From: Mycobacterium scrofulaceum
GTDB lineage: Bacteria > Actinomycetota > Actinomycetes > Mycobacteriales > Mycobacteriaceae
Length of the DNA: 64,000 nucleotides
Reading direction: 5' to 3'
Assembly: GCF_002086735.1 (NCBI RefSeq)
Contig: NZ_MVIJ01000023.1
Coordinates: 1 to 64,000, forward strand
In this document: piece by piece, positions 43,719 through 52,485 of the stretch
How the letters are laid out: every line of letters starts with the position of its first letter
Numbering within the stretch: position 1 is the first letter of the stretch
The notes under the pieces: model-generated
Told to the model about the DNA's origin: nothing
The model's input: only the letters and a program-made list of their open reading frames with translations
The model's database searches: none
Program-made: the position numbers and the translations under genes

Positions 43719-46085
43719 TCACTTTTTCCGGGCCAGCGCCCGGCGGTGCAGCGGCTCGCGGCCCGGCGGCTGCTGGGGCGCCGACAGCAGCGGCTTGCGG
43801 CCGCGCACCGCGATGGTTTTCGGCGCGTCGGTGCTCAGCGTCACCTCGTCGCCGGCGTGCCGGATCGTGAGCTGGCCCCCCGGCCCGTCGCGCACGGTGT
43901 AGGTGACGTCGGAATGGTTGACGTCGACGGTCAGCCGGAAATCGCGCCACCGGAGCCGGAACCGCAGCCGCGAGATGCCATCGGGCAGCGCGGGATCCAG
44001 CGAGAGGATGCCCTCGTCGTCGCGCAGGCCGCCGAAGCCACCCACCAGCGCCGTCCAGGCGCCGGCGAGCGACGCCATGTGCAAGCCGTCGCGCGTGTTG
44101 TGGTGCAGGTCGCGCAGGTCGATCAGCCCGGCCTCGTAGGCGTAGTCGTGGGCCAACTCCAGGTGGCCCACCTCGGCGCACATCACCGCCTGGGTGCAGG
44201 CGGACAACGACGAGTCGCGCACCATGCGCCGCTCGTAGTAGTCGACGTTGCGCGCCTTCTGTTCCGGCGTGAACGCGTGGCTCTGCCACTGCATCGCCAG
44301 CACCAGGTCCGCCTGCTTGATCACCTGCGCGGGATAGAGCCGGACGTAGGCCTCGTGCAGCAGCAGCGGGTAGGTGGTGTTCTTCTCGAAGTCCCACTCG
44401 GCGAGGGTGGTGAACCCGTCGCACTGCTGATGCACGCCCAGGCCGGCGTCGTAGGGGATGTTGGCCGCGTCGGCCGCGTCGCGCCAGGAGGCCGTCTCCT
44501 CGGTGGTGACGCCCATCGCCTCGGCCGCCTCGGGGTGGCGGTTGCAGGCGTCGGCGGCGGTGCGCAGGTTGTGCGCGGCCATCAGGTTGGTGAACACGTT
44601 GTCGCGCACGATCGCCGTGTACTCGTCGGGACCGGTGACGCCGTCGAGGTGCCAGACGCCGTGCCGGTCGTGGTGGCCGAGCGAGAGCCAGAGCCGGGCG
44701 GTCTCGACGAGCACCGCGAGGCCGCACTGCTTTTCCAGTTCCTCGTCGCCGGTGACGATGCGGTACCGCTCGAAGGCCATGGCGATGTCGGCGTTGATGT
44801 GCCAGGCCGCGGTGCCGGCCGGCCAGTAGGCCGAACACTCCTGCCCGCGGATGGTCCGCCACGGGAAGCTGGCGCCCTCGAGGCCCAGTTCGGCCGCCCG
44901 CTCCTTGGCCAGGTCCAGGGTGGACGCCCGCCACCGCAGCGCGTCGGCCACCGCGTGCGGCGCGGTGTAGGTGAGCACCGGCAGCACGTAACCCTCGGTG
45001 TCCCAGAAGGCGTGGCCGTCGTAGCCGGTTCCGGTGAGCCCCTTGGCCGGGATCGCGCGCCGCTCGGCGCGCGCGCTGGCCTGTAGCAGGTGAAAGAGCC
45101 CGAACCGCACCGCCTGCTGGGATTCGGGGTCGCCCTCGACCTCGACGTCCGCGCTGTCCCAGAAGTCGTCCAGGTACGCCCGCTGCGAGTTCAGCAGGCC
45201 CTGCCACCCGCTGTAGCGGGCGCTGTGGATGGCGGCCGCGGCCTGGTCGCGCAGCGCCGGGCGCGAGCGCATGCTCGACCAGCCGTACGCCAGGTACTTG
45301 ACCAGGCGCAGCTTCTGGCCGGCGCGCAGCCCGCAGATCACGGTGGTGCGCGCCAGGTCGTCGCGGGCGTCGGTGCTGCACTCGACGCGGCCGGGGACGT
45401 CGATCTCGTGGTCCATCGCGGCCGACATCATCAGGGCGCTGCTGCGGGTGCGGTGCATGAGAAGCGCTCCGGTGTCGGTGTTTTCGTGATCGACGGCCAC
45501 CAGCGGGCTCTCCAGGATGGCCGACACCCGCGGGTCGCCCGAGGTCTGCGGTTGGTCCTCGTTGGTGACCAGTTCTGACTGCACCGTCACGCGGACGAAA
45601 TCGCCGACCGCCTCCACGACGTATTCGATGGCGGCCACACCGCGCTGGGCCAGCGACACCAGCCGGGTGGACACCAGCTTGATCTCCTTGCCGGCGGGCG
45701 AGCGCCAGTGCGCGCGCCGGGTCATCGTTCCGGCACGCATGTCCAGAGTCCGCTCGTGCGAGAGCAATTCGCCGTAGCGGACGTCGAACGGCTCGTCCTC
45801 GACCAGCAGGCGGACGATCTTGCCGTTGGTGACGTCGACGATCGTCTGCCCCGCCTCGGGGTAGCCGTAGCCGGCCTCCGCGTAGGGCAGCGGCCGGATC
45901 TCGTAGAAGGAGTTCAGGTAGGTGCCGGGCAGGCCGTAGGGCTCGCCCTCGTCGAGGTTGCCGCGCAGCCCGATGTGCCCGTTGGACAGGGTGAACAGGG
46001 ATTCGGACTGGGCCAACAGGTTCAGGTCCAGCTTGGTTTCGCTGACGTGCCAGGGATCGACGGGGAAGGCTTCGTCGTCGATCAT
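43719..46085 (-). CDS. GH65-family alpha-glucan phosphorylase/hydrolase (Rv3401-like)
   Basis: A 788-residue family GH65 protein. The N-terminal beta-sandwich (LDLNLLAQSESLFTLSNGHIG) precedes an (alpha/alpha)6 catalytic barrel. GYDGHAFWDTEGYVLP and HLDGVTGPDEYT contain the general acid Glu; FDWEKN-type is seen as EWDFEKNTTYPLLLHEAY. Such enzymes phosphorolyse or hydrolyse trehalose, maltose or kojibiose to beta-glucose-1-phosphate, which the HAD protein encoded just upstream with a 4-base ATGA overlap would convert to glucose-6-phosphate. Cytosolic. Confidence 0.9.
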   Translation of the reverse strand: MIDDEAFPVDPWHVSETKLDLNLLAQSESLFTLSNGHIGLRGNLDEGEPYGLPGTYLNSFYEIRPLPYAEAGYGYPEAGQTIVDVTNGKIVRLLVEDEPFDVRYGELLSHERTLDMRAGTMTRRAHWRSPAGKEIKLVSTRLVSLAQRGVAAIEYVVEAVGDFVRVTVQSELVTNEDQPQTSGDPRVSAILESPLVAVDHENTDTGALLMHRTRSSALMMSAAMDHEIDVPGRVECSTDARDDLARTTVICGLRAGQKLRLVKYLAYGWSSMRSRPALRDQAAAAIHSARYSGWQGLLNSQRAYLDDFWDSADVEVEGDPESQQAVRFGLFHLLQASARAERRAIPAKGLTGTGYDGHAFWDTEGYVLPVLTYTAPHAVADALRWRASTLDLAKERAAELGLEGASFPWRTIRGQECSAYWPAGTAAWHINADIAMAFERYRIVTGDEELEKQCGLAVLVETARLWLSLGHHDRHGVWHLDGVTGPDEYTAIVRDNVFTNLMAAHNLRTAADACNRHPEAAEAMGVTTEETASWRDAADAANIPYDAGLGVHQQCDGFTTLAEWDFEKNTTYPLLLHEAYVRLYPAQVIKQADLVLAMQWQSHAFTPEQKARNVDYYERRMVRDSSLSACTQAVMCAEVGHLELAHDYAYEAGLIDLRDLHHNTRDGLHMASLAGAWTALVGGFGGLRDDEGILSLDPALPDGISRLRFRLRWRDFRLTVDVNHSDVTYTVRDGPGGQLTIRHAGDEVTLSTDAPKTIAVRGRKPLLSAPQQPPGREPLHRRALARKK

Positions 46086-46831
46086 GACTGCAGCAGCTCG
46101 GCGAGGTCGGTGACCACCACGTCGGCGCCGTTGCGGCGCAGATCGTCGGCCTGGCCCACCCGGTCGACGCCCACCACGTAACCGAAGTTACCGGCATGGC
46201 CGGCCTGCACACCGGAGATGGCGTCCTCGAACACGGCCGCGGCGTCGGCGCCCACGCCGAGCAACTCGGCCCCCCGCAGGTAGGAATCCGGCGCCGGCTT
46301 GCCGGCGATGTGCTCGTCGCGCAGCGTGACACCGTCCACCCGCTGCTGGATGAAACGGTCCAGGCCGGTGATCTCCAGGACGTCGCGGGTGTTGGCGCTC
46401 GAGGACACCACGGCGATGCCCAGGCCGGCCGCCGACGCCGCCTCGAGGTATCTGCGTGATCCCTCGAAGACCTCGACGCCGTCCTTGTGCAGGACGCGCT
46501 GGAACATGTCGTTCTTGCGGTTGCCCAGGCCGTAGACCGTCTCGGCGTCGTCCGGGTCGTCCGGGCTGCCGTCGGGCAGGTCGATCCCGCGGCTGGCCAG
46601 AAACGACCGGACCCCGTCCTCACGTTTCTTGCCGTCCACGTAGGTGCGGTAGTCGGCCGCCGCGTCGAAGGGGACGAATTCCTCCCCGGTGCGCTTGGCC
46701 CGCTCGGACAGGTAATCGTCGAACATGGCCTTCCACGCCTTGGTGTGCACGCTGGCGGTGTCGGTGAGCACCCCGTCGAGGTCGAACAGGCAGGCATGCA
46801 CCTTCTCGGGCAGACCCAGTGCTGGGCTCAC
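46082..46831 (-). CDS. HAD-family beta-phosphoglucomutase-like phosphatase (Rv3400-like)
   Basis: A 249-residue HAD protein. Motif I is CLFDLDGVLTDTASVH with nucleophile Asp, motif II is AVVSSSANTRDVL, and motif III/IV is GKPAPDSYLRGAELLG and AAVFEDAISGVQAG. The large cap domain fits beta-phosphoglucomutases. The GTG at 46831 has a GAGG sequence upstream and starts just before the conserved GLPEKV; ATGs at 46888 or 46900 add 19 or 23 residues. Coupled to the GH65 gene, probably converting beta-glucose-1-phosphate to glucose-6-phosphate. Confidence 0.88.
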   Translation of the reverse strand: MSPALGLPEKVHACLFDLDGVLTDTASVHTKAWKAMFDDYLSERAKRTGEEFVPFDAAADYRTYVDGKKREDGVRSFLASRGIDLPDGSPDDPDDAETVYGLGNRKNDMFQRVLHKDGVEVFEGSRRYLEAASAAGLGIAVVSSSANTRDVLEITGLDRFIQQRVDGVTLRDEHIAGKPAPDSYLRGAELLGVGADAAAVFEDAISGVQAGHAGNFGYVVGVDRVGQADDLRRNGADVVVTDLAELLQS

Positions 46832-46910
46832 TGCGGACCTCGCTTTCTCGGCCGGTGGGGGTTGGTGGTGCGATACCCACTCCACCATGCCGGGATGCAT
46901 GCCGCCAGCG

Positions 46911-47525
46911 TCACTCGTCCAGCAGGCCGCGCTCGATGAGGTCCAGCACCCGGGCCCGCGAAGATTTGATGGCGGCGGGGCTCGCGGGCAGCGGCCCGTC
47001 GAGTAGCAGGCCGGCCAGGCCGTGCACGGCGGACCAGGCCGCGACCTCGGCCCCCTGCCTGCGGCGGGCGTCCAGCAGGCCGGCGGCCTGGGCTTCGTCG
47101 AGCACCTGGCCGAGGACCCCGAAGGGTTCGTCGGTGGCGTCGGTTGGCCCGGCCGAGATCGCGGGATGCGAGGTGAACGCGGTGCGGAACAGCCCCGGCT
47201 CGGCGATCGCGAAGTCGATGTAGGCCGTGCCGACCGCGCGCAGTCTCTTGCGCGGGTCGGTGCTGCGAGTGACCCCTCGGCGCATCTGCTCGGCGAGCTC
47301 GTTGCGCGCGAAGCGCGACACCTCGGCCAACAGCGCCTCGCGGTCGGCGAAGTGGCGGTAGGCGGCCGAATGCGACACCCCGGCGGCCCGGGCCGCCTCA
47401 CGCAGGATCACCCGATCGGGGCCGCCCTCGCGGGCCAGGGCGATGCTCGCCTCGACCAGGGCCGACCGCAACGCCCCGTGGTGGTAGCCCTGTTTGCCGG
47501 GGGGCGCGGCGTCGTCGGAACCCAT
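46911..47525 (-). CDS. TetR-family regulator (WHG-type)
   Basis: A 204-residue TetR protein. The N-terminus KQGYHHGALRSALVEASIAL and the HTH segment ILREAARAAGVSHSAAYRHF are typical of the group with a WHG domain. The C-terminal domain contains AAWSAVHGLAGLLLDGPLP. It diverges from the NmrA-type gene, and the inverted repeat between them probably is its operator. It lies upstream of the HAD-GH65 pair on the same strand, with a gap of about 80 bases to the chosen HAD start. Effector unknown. Confidence 0.88.
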   Translation of the reverse strand: MGSDDAAPPGKQGYHHGALRSALVEASIALAREGGPDRVILREAARAAGVSHSAAYRHFADREALLAEVSRFARNELAEQMRRGVTRSTDPRKRLRAVGTAYIDFAIAEPGLFRTAFTSHPAISAGPTDATDEPFGVLGQVLDEAQAAGLLDARRRQGAEVAAWSAVHGLAGLLLDGPLPASPAAIKSSRARVLDLIERGLLDE

Positions 47526-47562
47526 GCCGCCAGAATCTCACGCTCGCCGGGATGTTGACAAC

Positions 47563-47607
47563 GGTCACATAGCGGCCGCATACTGCTGATGTAACCACTG
47601 GTCACAT
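47563..47607. promoter_or_regulatory. likely TetR operator
   Basis: ATGTAACCA (47589-47597), one base, TGGTCACAT (47599-47607) is an inverted repeat with one mismatch. A further half-site GGTCACAT occurs at 47563-47570. It lies between the divergent TetR and NmrA genes, 18 bases before the NmrA start. Confidence 0.65.
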
Positions 47608-47625
47608 ATCGAGAAGGGAACTCCA

Positions 47626-48747
47626 ATGACACACGCACGCGTGCTGGTCACCGGCGCCACGGGAAAGGTCGGCGGCGCGGTGGCGGCCCAATTGCTGGAA
47701 CGGGGGGTGGCCACCAGGGCATTGGTGCATCGCGACGACGGCCGCAGCGCCCGGTTGCGCGCCCTGGGTGCCGAGGTCGTCGTGGCGGATATGCTTGACG
47801 TTCAACAGGTTCGGGTGGCGGTCGACGGCGTGGATCGACTGTTCTTCAACCCCCCGTACCACCCGCATGCGCTCGACAGTGCGGTCAGCTTTGCGGTGGC
47901 CGCGCGCAGCGCCGGCGTCGAGGCGGTGGTCGCGCTGGGTCAGTGGCTGGCCAGCCCCGAGCATCCGTCTCTGATGACACGCCAACAGTGGTTGTCCGAC
48001 AGGCTGTTTGCGCTGCTGCCGGACACCGCTCACGTCGCGGTCGATCCCGGCTTCTTCGCGGACAACTATTTCCAGGTCCTGCCGGTTGCGGCCCAACTCG
48101 GTGTGTTGCCGATGCCGAGGACGGGGGGTCGGCTCAACGCGCCCCCGTCCAACGAGGACATCGCGCGCGTCGCGGTGGGTGCGCTGCTCGACCCGCACCG
48201 CCACGACGGGCGGGCCTACCGCCCGACCGGGCCAAAGCTGTTGTCCGGCGCGGACATCGCCGATGCGGTCGGTGAGGCGCTCGGCCGGCGCGTCCGCCTC
48301 ATGGAGATCCCGTCGTGGATGTTCCTGCGAGCGGTGCGCGTGAGCGCCAAGCGGCTCGGGGTCGACATGTTCTTCGAGTCCGGTCTGCGGCATTACCTGC
48401 CGGAGACCGGCCTGGGCACCTGGGAGGTGGGCGGTCCGACCACCGACGTGCGTGACGTCGCGGGGGTTGAGCCGGAAGACTTCCTCACCATCGCCCGCCG
48501 CTATGTCAACGCCGCGGACACCCGGCGCACCGCGGGCGGGATGCTGCGGGAGGTCGGCAATCTCGTGCTGACCGGGCTGGTGCCCACGCCCCGGCTCGAC
48601 CGCTTCGACAGACGCCGGCAGCATCCGCAGCCCGCCCTGCCCCGGTATTCGGCCGAGTCGGCCGTGTGGCAGGCCGAGCACGCACCGTCAGTTGACCCCG
48701 CCCACTACCGGTTCGGCCTGGGCGAGTTGGCGGTGGATGCCCAGTAG
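47626..48747 (+). CDS. NmrA-like NAD(P)-binding protein
   Basis: A 373-residue atypical short-chain dehydrogenase. It has a Rossmann motif VLVTGATGKVGGAVAAQLLERG at the N-terminus (GxxGxxG pattern) and the C-terminal part of a larger NAD(P)H-binding/NmrA protein, with an additional 90-residue basic tail. No Tyr-x-x-x-Lys active site is obvious. It is presumably controlled by the divergent TetR, as in many quinone or xenobiotic-response pairs. SD GAGAAGGGA precedes the ATG. Confidence 0.78.
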   Translation: MTHARVLVTGATGKVGGAVAAQLLERGVATRALVHRDDGRSARLRALGAEVVVADMLDVQQVRVAVDGVDRLFFNPPYHPHALDSAVSFAVAARSAGVEAVVALGQWLASPEHPSLMTRQQWLSDRLFALLPDTAHVAVDPGFFADNYFQVLPVAAQLGVLPMPRTGGRLNAPPSNEDIARVAVGALLDPHRHDGRAYRPTGPKLLSGADIADAVGEALGRRVRLMEIPSWMFLRAVRVSAKRLGVDMFFESGLRHYLPETGLGTWEVGGPTTDVRDVAGVEPEDFLTIARRYVNAADTRRTAGGMLREVGNLVLTGLVPTPRLDRFDRRRQHPQPALPRYSAESAVWQAEHAPSVDPAHYRFGLGELAVDAQ

Positions 48748-48834
48748 GTGGTGGTGGAGCCAACTACGAAATGCACGCCCTGGCATGGATTTGGCTAGCC
48801 GAGAGTTGTCGGACCCGGCTGCAATGATGCGGTC

Positions 48835-50082
48835 ATGTCCTTGACCGCATCGGCTCCCTCGGCAGTAAGCCCTGCCGAGCGTCTTGATGTGTTGTTCGAG
48901 GAGTTGGCGGAGCTGACCGGTCAGCGCAACGCGATTGACGGGCGCATCGTGCAGATCGTGGCCGAGATCGATCGCGACGAGCTGTGCGGCATCACCGGTG
49001 CGCGGTCGGTGGCGGCGTTGGTGGCGTGGAAGACCGGCTCGTCACCGGCAAACGCCCACACGATCGCGACCATCGCGAGCCGGCTGCGGGAGTTTCCCCG
49101 GTGCAACCAGGCGTTGCGCGAGGGGCGGCTGTCGCTGGATCAGGTGGGGGTGATCGCCGCACGCGCGGGTGAGGGATCTGATGAGCATTACGTCCAGCTC
49201 GCGCAGGTGGCCACGGTCAACCAGTTGCGTACCGCGGTAAAGCTGGAGCCGCGACCCGACCCCGAACCCCGGTGCGAGCCCGAGCGCTCGATCACCAAGA
49301 CCACCAACGAGCGAGGCAGTTGCTATCGGATCAGCTTGCCCCAAGACGAGGCGGCGACGTTTGACGCCGCGCTGGCGTCGCATCGTGACGCGCTGATCGC
49401 CGAGTGGAAACGGGATCACGACGATGGCGACCCCGGCTCAGAGCAGAGGCCGCCGTTGCCGGGCACCCTCGAGGCGTTCTTGCGCCTGGTCGAGGCCGGC
49501 TGGGATGCCGAGGCGGCCCGCCGGCCCCACGGGCAGCACACCACGGTGGTGGTCCACGTCGACGTCGAGCAGCGCGCCGCCGCCCTGCACCTGGGTCCGC
49601 TGCTCACCGACGCGCAACGCCGCTACCTGACCTGTGATGCCACCTGTGAGGTCTGGTTCGAACGCGACGGCCAGCCCGTCGGCGCCGGCCGGGTGACGCG
49701 GGTGATCAACCGGCGGCTGCGCCGCGCGCTCGAACACCGACAATCGACCTGCGCGGTGCCCGGCTGTGGCGCCACTCGCGGCCTGCACGCCCATCACCTC
49801 CGGCACTGGGAAGATGGCGGCCCCACGGAGCTGGCCAACCTGGTGCTGGTGTGCCCGTATCACCACCGGGCACACCACCGCGGCGTCATCACCATCACCG
49901 GACCCGCCCACGATCTCGTCGTCACCGACGACTCCGGTCGACCACTTCGCGCGGGCTCACTCGCGCGCCCACCGACTCAAACCCCACCCCAGGTCCCGCC
50001 GTGCCCGGGGCCTCTGGGCGAGCGCGCCGACTGGTGGTGGTACACACCCTTCCAACCCCAGCCGCCGCCAACTACCAACTGA
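48835..50082 (+). CDS. DUF222/13E12-family HNH endonuclease-like protein
   Basis: A 415-residue protein of the mycobacterial 13E12 repeat family. The N-terminal DUF222 region (about 10-290) contains ELCGITGARSVAALVAWKTG and LREGRLSLDQVGVIAARAG. The C-terminal HNH motif is CAVPGCGATRGLHAHHLRHW, then LANLVLVCPYHHRAHHRG. These proteins occur in many near-identical copies in mycobacterial genomes and are linked to prophage-like or mobile DNA. No terminal repeats or transposase are seen beside it here. The activity is unproven. Confidence 0.88.
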   Translation: MSLTASAPSAVSPAERLDVLFEELAELTGQRNAIDGRIVQIVAEIDRDELCGITGARSVAALVAWKTGSSPANAHTIATIASRLREFPRCNQALREGRLSLDQVGVIAARAGEGSDEHYVQLAQVATVNQLRTAVKLEPRPDPEPRCEPERSITKTTNERGSCYRISLPQDEAATFDAALASHRDALIAEWKRDHDDGDPGSEQRPPLPGTLEAFLRLVEAGWDAEAARRPHGQHTTVVVHVDVEQRAAALHLGPLLTDAQRRYLTCDATCEVWFERDGQPVGAGRVTRVINRRLRRALEHRQSTCAVPGCGATRGLHAHHLRHWEDGGPTELANLVLVCPYHHRAHHRGVITITGPAHDLVVTDDSGRPLRAGSLARPPTQTPPQVPPCPGPLGERADWWWYTPFQPQPPPTTN

Positions 50083-50124
50083 GATATGGGCCAAGTCGGC
50101 TGCTCCGCCAGTTGGGTACACCGG

Positions 50125-50823
50125 CCGTGCCGGATGATGCTGACCATCTCGGCGGGGCGTTCGAGAGCCGAGAAGTGACCCACGCCGCTCACCGTGACGG
50201 TCCGGGCACCGAGTAGACGAGCGACCTGCTCCCGCTCCGCCGGACGCGACCAATCGTGCTCGCTGTAGACCAGCGTGACGGACGTCTTGACCTGCGCGTA
50301 GCGGGTTTTGGCGTCGATGAGCCCCGGGAGGATGCGCATGATGGCCCGATTCACCCCGGGGTAGCCGGGCCGGTGGCCGCTGCGGCGCAGCTCGCGAATC
50401 AGGTCCCCCGGCGGCCTGTTGCGATCACGTGGGCGAACCAGTTGCCTCGTTCCAGCCCGCCCGGATAGTCGTAGGGGTTGAAGGTGACCACGCGGATACG
50501 GAGTCGGCCAGCTCGATGGAGGCGAGCAGCGCGAGCGCCCCTCCCATCGATTCGCCGGCCAGCGTGGCGTCACGCAGGTCGAGCGCTCTAACGAATTCGA
50601 CTACTGCGCTGCGCAATGCGGGCTCGTCGTATCGGGCGCCGGGCACGACCCGCTGAAAGTAGTCCAGCTGGGTGCGGACGGGGTGCAGTAGGACCAGCGT
50701 CGGGCCGGTTCCCGCCGTGAAGTAGCGCAACCGGGAGCCGTCGGGCCGCGGCAGGAACCCGACCTCGCCGCGGCCGCGGCACCACGACAGCGTGTAGTGC
50801 TGGTCCGGGATCTCTTGATTTGC
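50125..50823 (-). pseudogene. decayed alpha/beta hydrolase gene
   Basis: Protein-like segments of one hydrolase lie in three frames. LRYFTAGTGPTLVLLHPVRT and AGESMGGALALLASIELADS (nucleophile elbow GESMGG) are in one; NPYDYPGGLERGNWFAHVIA (about 50411-50497) is in a second; PGDLIRELRRSGHRPGYPGV and TVSGVGHFSALERPAEMV (catalytic His) are in a third. No in-frame start codon exists upstream, and about 25 residues between the oxyanion region and elbow are missing. At least two frameshifts and one deletion. Confidence 0.75.
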
Positions 50824-50829
50824 ATGGTA

Positions 50830-51633
50830 TTACGATTCGGCTATCGCCTGGATCGCGCGAAGGCGCCCGTCGGCCAGGGCCTGGGCGAGGTTTTCGGCTT
50901 TCCGGCGGAAGTCGGTGACGAAGGCCTGTAGGCCCAGCGGGGTTTCGGGCTGGGCGAGCAAGGCCTGCATGAGCGCGGCCGCCTGGTCGGTGAGGTCGTT
51001 CCACGATTCGACGGTGAACCGGGCGGATTCGACCAGGGCGCGCAGGTCACCAGGGGTCACCAGGTGGCTGCGTGTGGGGTGGTCGGCCCACGGGAGTGGG
51101 TAGTCGAGCGTGCCACCGTCACCAATCGCGATGTCCCACAGGGCAAGCCGACCGCCATATTTCAGCACCCGGTGCGCTTCGGAATAGAGGCGTGCCTTGT
51201 CGGCCACGTTCATCTGAACGTGCTGGCTGATGGCGACGTCGAAAGCGCCGTCGGCGAAGGGGAGTGCGGTGACGTCGGCCTGACGAACAAATATCCGGTC
51301 GTCGAGCCCGACGAGCCGGTTGAGCCAGCGATTCGTTTCGCAGTATTCCTCGGTGAGGTCCACGGCGGTGACCCGGGAGCCGTAGCGGTCGGCGACGTAG
51401 CGGGCGGTGCCGCCGACCCCGCTGCCGGCGTCGAGGACATCGCTGTCACCGTTGATCCCCGCGAGGTCGACCAGCTGCGCGGTGGCGATTCGGCCCATCG
51501 TGTGGAAGTCCTCCACCAGGCCCAGGTCGGCGGGCGCGAGGCTGTCGAGGTCCTTGCCGGCGGAGCGCAGCGCCCGCTCGATGTTGTTGCGCGACAGGCC
51601 CGTCGCGTACTGGTTTTGGATGGTGTCGTTCAC
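50830..51633 (-). CDS. SAM-dependent methyltransferase (class I), gene 2
   Basis: A 267-residue methyltransferase. Motif I is VLDAGSGVGGTARYVADRYG, with acidic DLTEEYCETN after beta2 and QADVTALPFADGAFDVAIS as motif II; the first 45 residues form a cap resembling sarcosine/dimethylglycine or UbiE-type enzymes. The GTG at 51633 (VNDTIQNQYATGL) overlaps the stop of the upstream methyltransferase in a GTGA arrangement; a start at 51651 is disfavoured. The substrate is unknown. It lies 31 bases after, and in the same run as, the MFS exporter and another methyltransferase. Confidence 0.85.
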   Translation of the reverse strand: MNDTIQNQYATGLSRNNIERALRSAGKDLDSLAPADLGLVEDFHTMGRIATAQLVDLAGINGDSDVLDAGSGVGGTARYVADRYGSRVTAVDLTEEYCETNRWLNRLVGLDDRIFVRQADVTALPFADGAFDVAISQHVQMNVADKARLYSEAHRVLKYGGRLALWDIAIGDGGTLDYPLPWADHPTRSHLVTPGDLRALVESARFTVESWNDLTDQAAALMQALLAQPETPLGLQAFVTDFRRKAENLAQALADGRLRAIQAIAES

Positions 51634-52454
51634 TTCTGCACCTTCACCCATGCGGTGATGATCGGGGGCATCGTGATGAGGGCGTCGGCGGCCTGCGCCT
51701 CCTCCCGAAAGCGAGGAACGAAGTTGCCGATGTCGGCGACCTCGTCTATGGCGAAGCCCCCTTGTTCCGCGACGGGGGAGACCAGCCGCCAGACTTCCGC
51801 GGCGTAGGCCAGTATGTCGGCGTCGGCGGCGGTGCCGCTCGGCGTGCCCTGCGTCAACTGCGGCACGCCCAGGCCGGCGGCGGCGAAAACGGTGTGCAGC
51901 GTGGCGCCGAACCGCGCGGACAGCCCCATGGCCCCGAAGGCGCGGGCGATACCCGCGATCACCTTGTCGAACAGCGGCAGGTCCGGGACGCAGCGCGCGG
52001 CGGTGACGTCGATCTCCGAGAACGCGATGATGCCGCCGGGGCGCACGAACGTGCTGAGGTGCCGCAGCGTGGCGGCCGGGTCGGGCAGGTGCATCAAGAT
52101 CAGCCGGCCGATGACGGCGTCCACGGGTTCGTCGAGGGTGATCGCGTCGACTGCGCTTTGCATGAAACGCATTGCTGACAGGCCCTTTTCGGCCGCGCGG
52201 GCGCGGGCCAGCTCGATCATCTCGGGTGCGGCGTCGACGCCGAGCACGCTTCCCGTGGGCCCGACGAGCCGCGCGGCGACGAACGACACGTCGCCGGGGC
52301 CGCTGCCGATGTCGAGCACCCGCATGCCCGGATGCAGGCCGGCGAGCCGCAGCGCGTGCTCGGTGTAGTCGTCGTACATCCGTCCCTGCAGCAGGAGCCG
52401 CTGTACCTCTACGTCGGCGTGGCCGAGGACATACGTGCTGTCGGTTGCGCTCAT
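51630..52454 (-). CDS. SAM-dependent methyltransferase (class I), gene 1
   Basis: A 274-residue methyltransferase. Motif I is MRVLDIGSGPGDVSFVAARL, the acidic residue after beta2 is in VDAAPEMIELARARA, and the post-motif region is DAVIGRLILMHLPDPAATLR. It differs clearly from its neighbour, so it is not a recent duplicate. It is encoded 31 bases downstream of the MFS gene on the same strand. Together with the transporter and a divergent HxlR regulator it may form a small natural-product methylation and export or detoxification unit. Confidence 0.85.
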   Translation of the reverse strand: MSATDSTYVLGHADVEVQRLLLQGRMYDDYTEHALRLAGLHPGMRVLDIGSGPGDVSFVAARLVGPTGSVLGVDAAPEMIELARARAAEKGLSAMRFMQSAVDAITLDEPVDAVIGRLILMHLPDPAATLRHLSTFVRPGGIIAFSEIDVTAARCVPDLPLFDKVIAGIARAFGAMGLSARFGATLHTVFAAAGLGVPQLTQGTPSGTAADADILAYAAEVWRLVSPVAEQGGFAIDEVADIGNFVPRFREEAQAADALITMPPIITAWVKVQK

Positions 52455-52485
52455 TTGGTTTCGTGCCTTTCTCTGTGGTGGGGGG

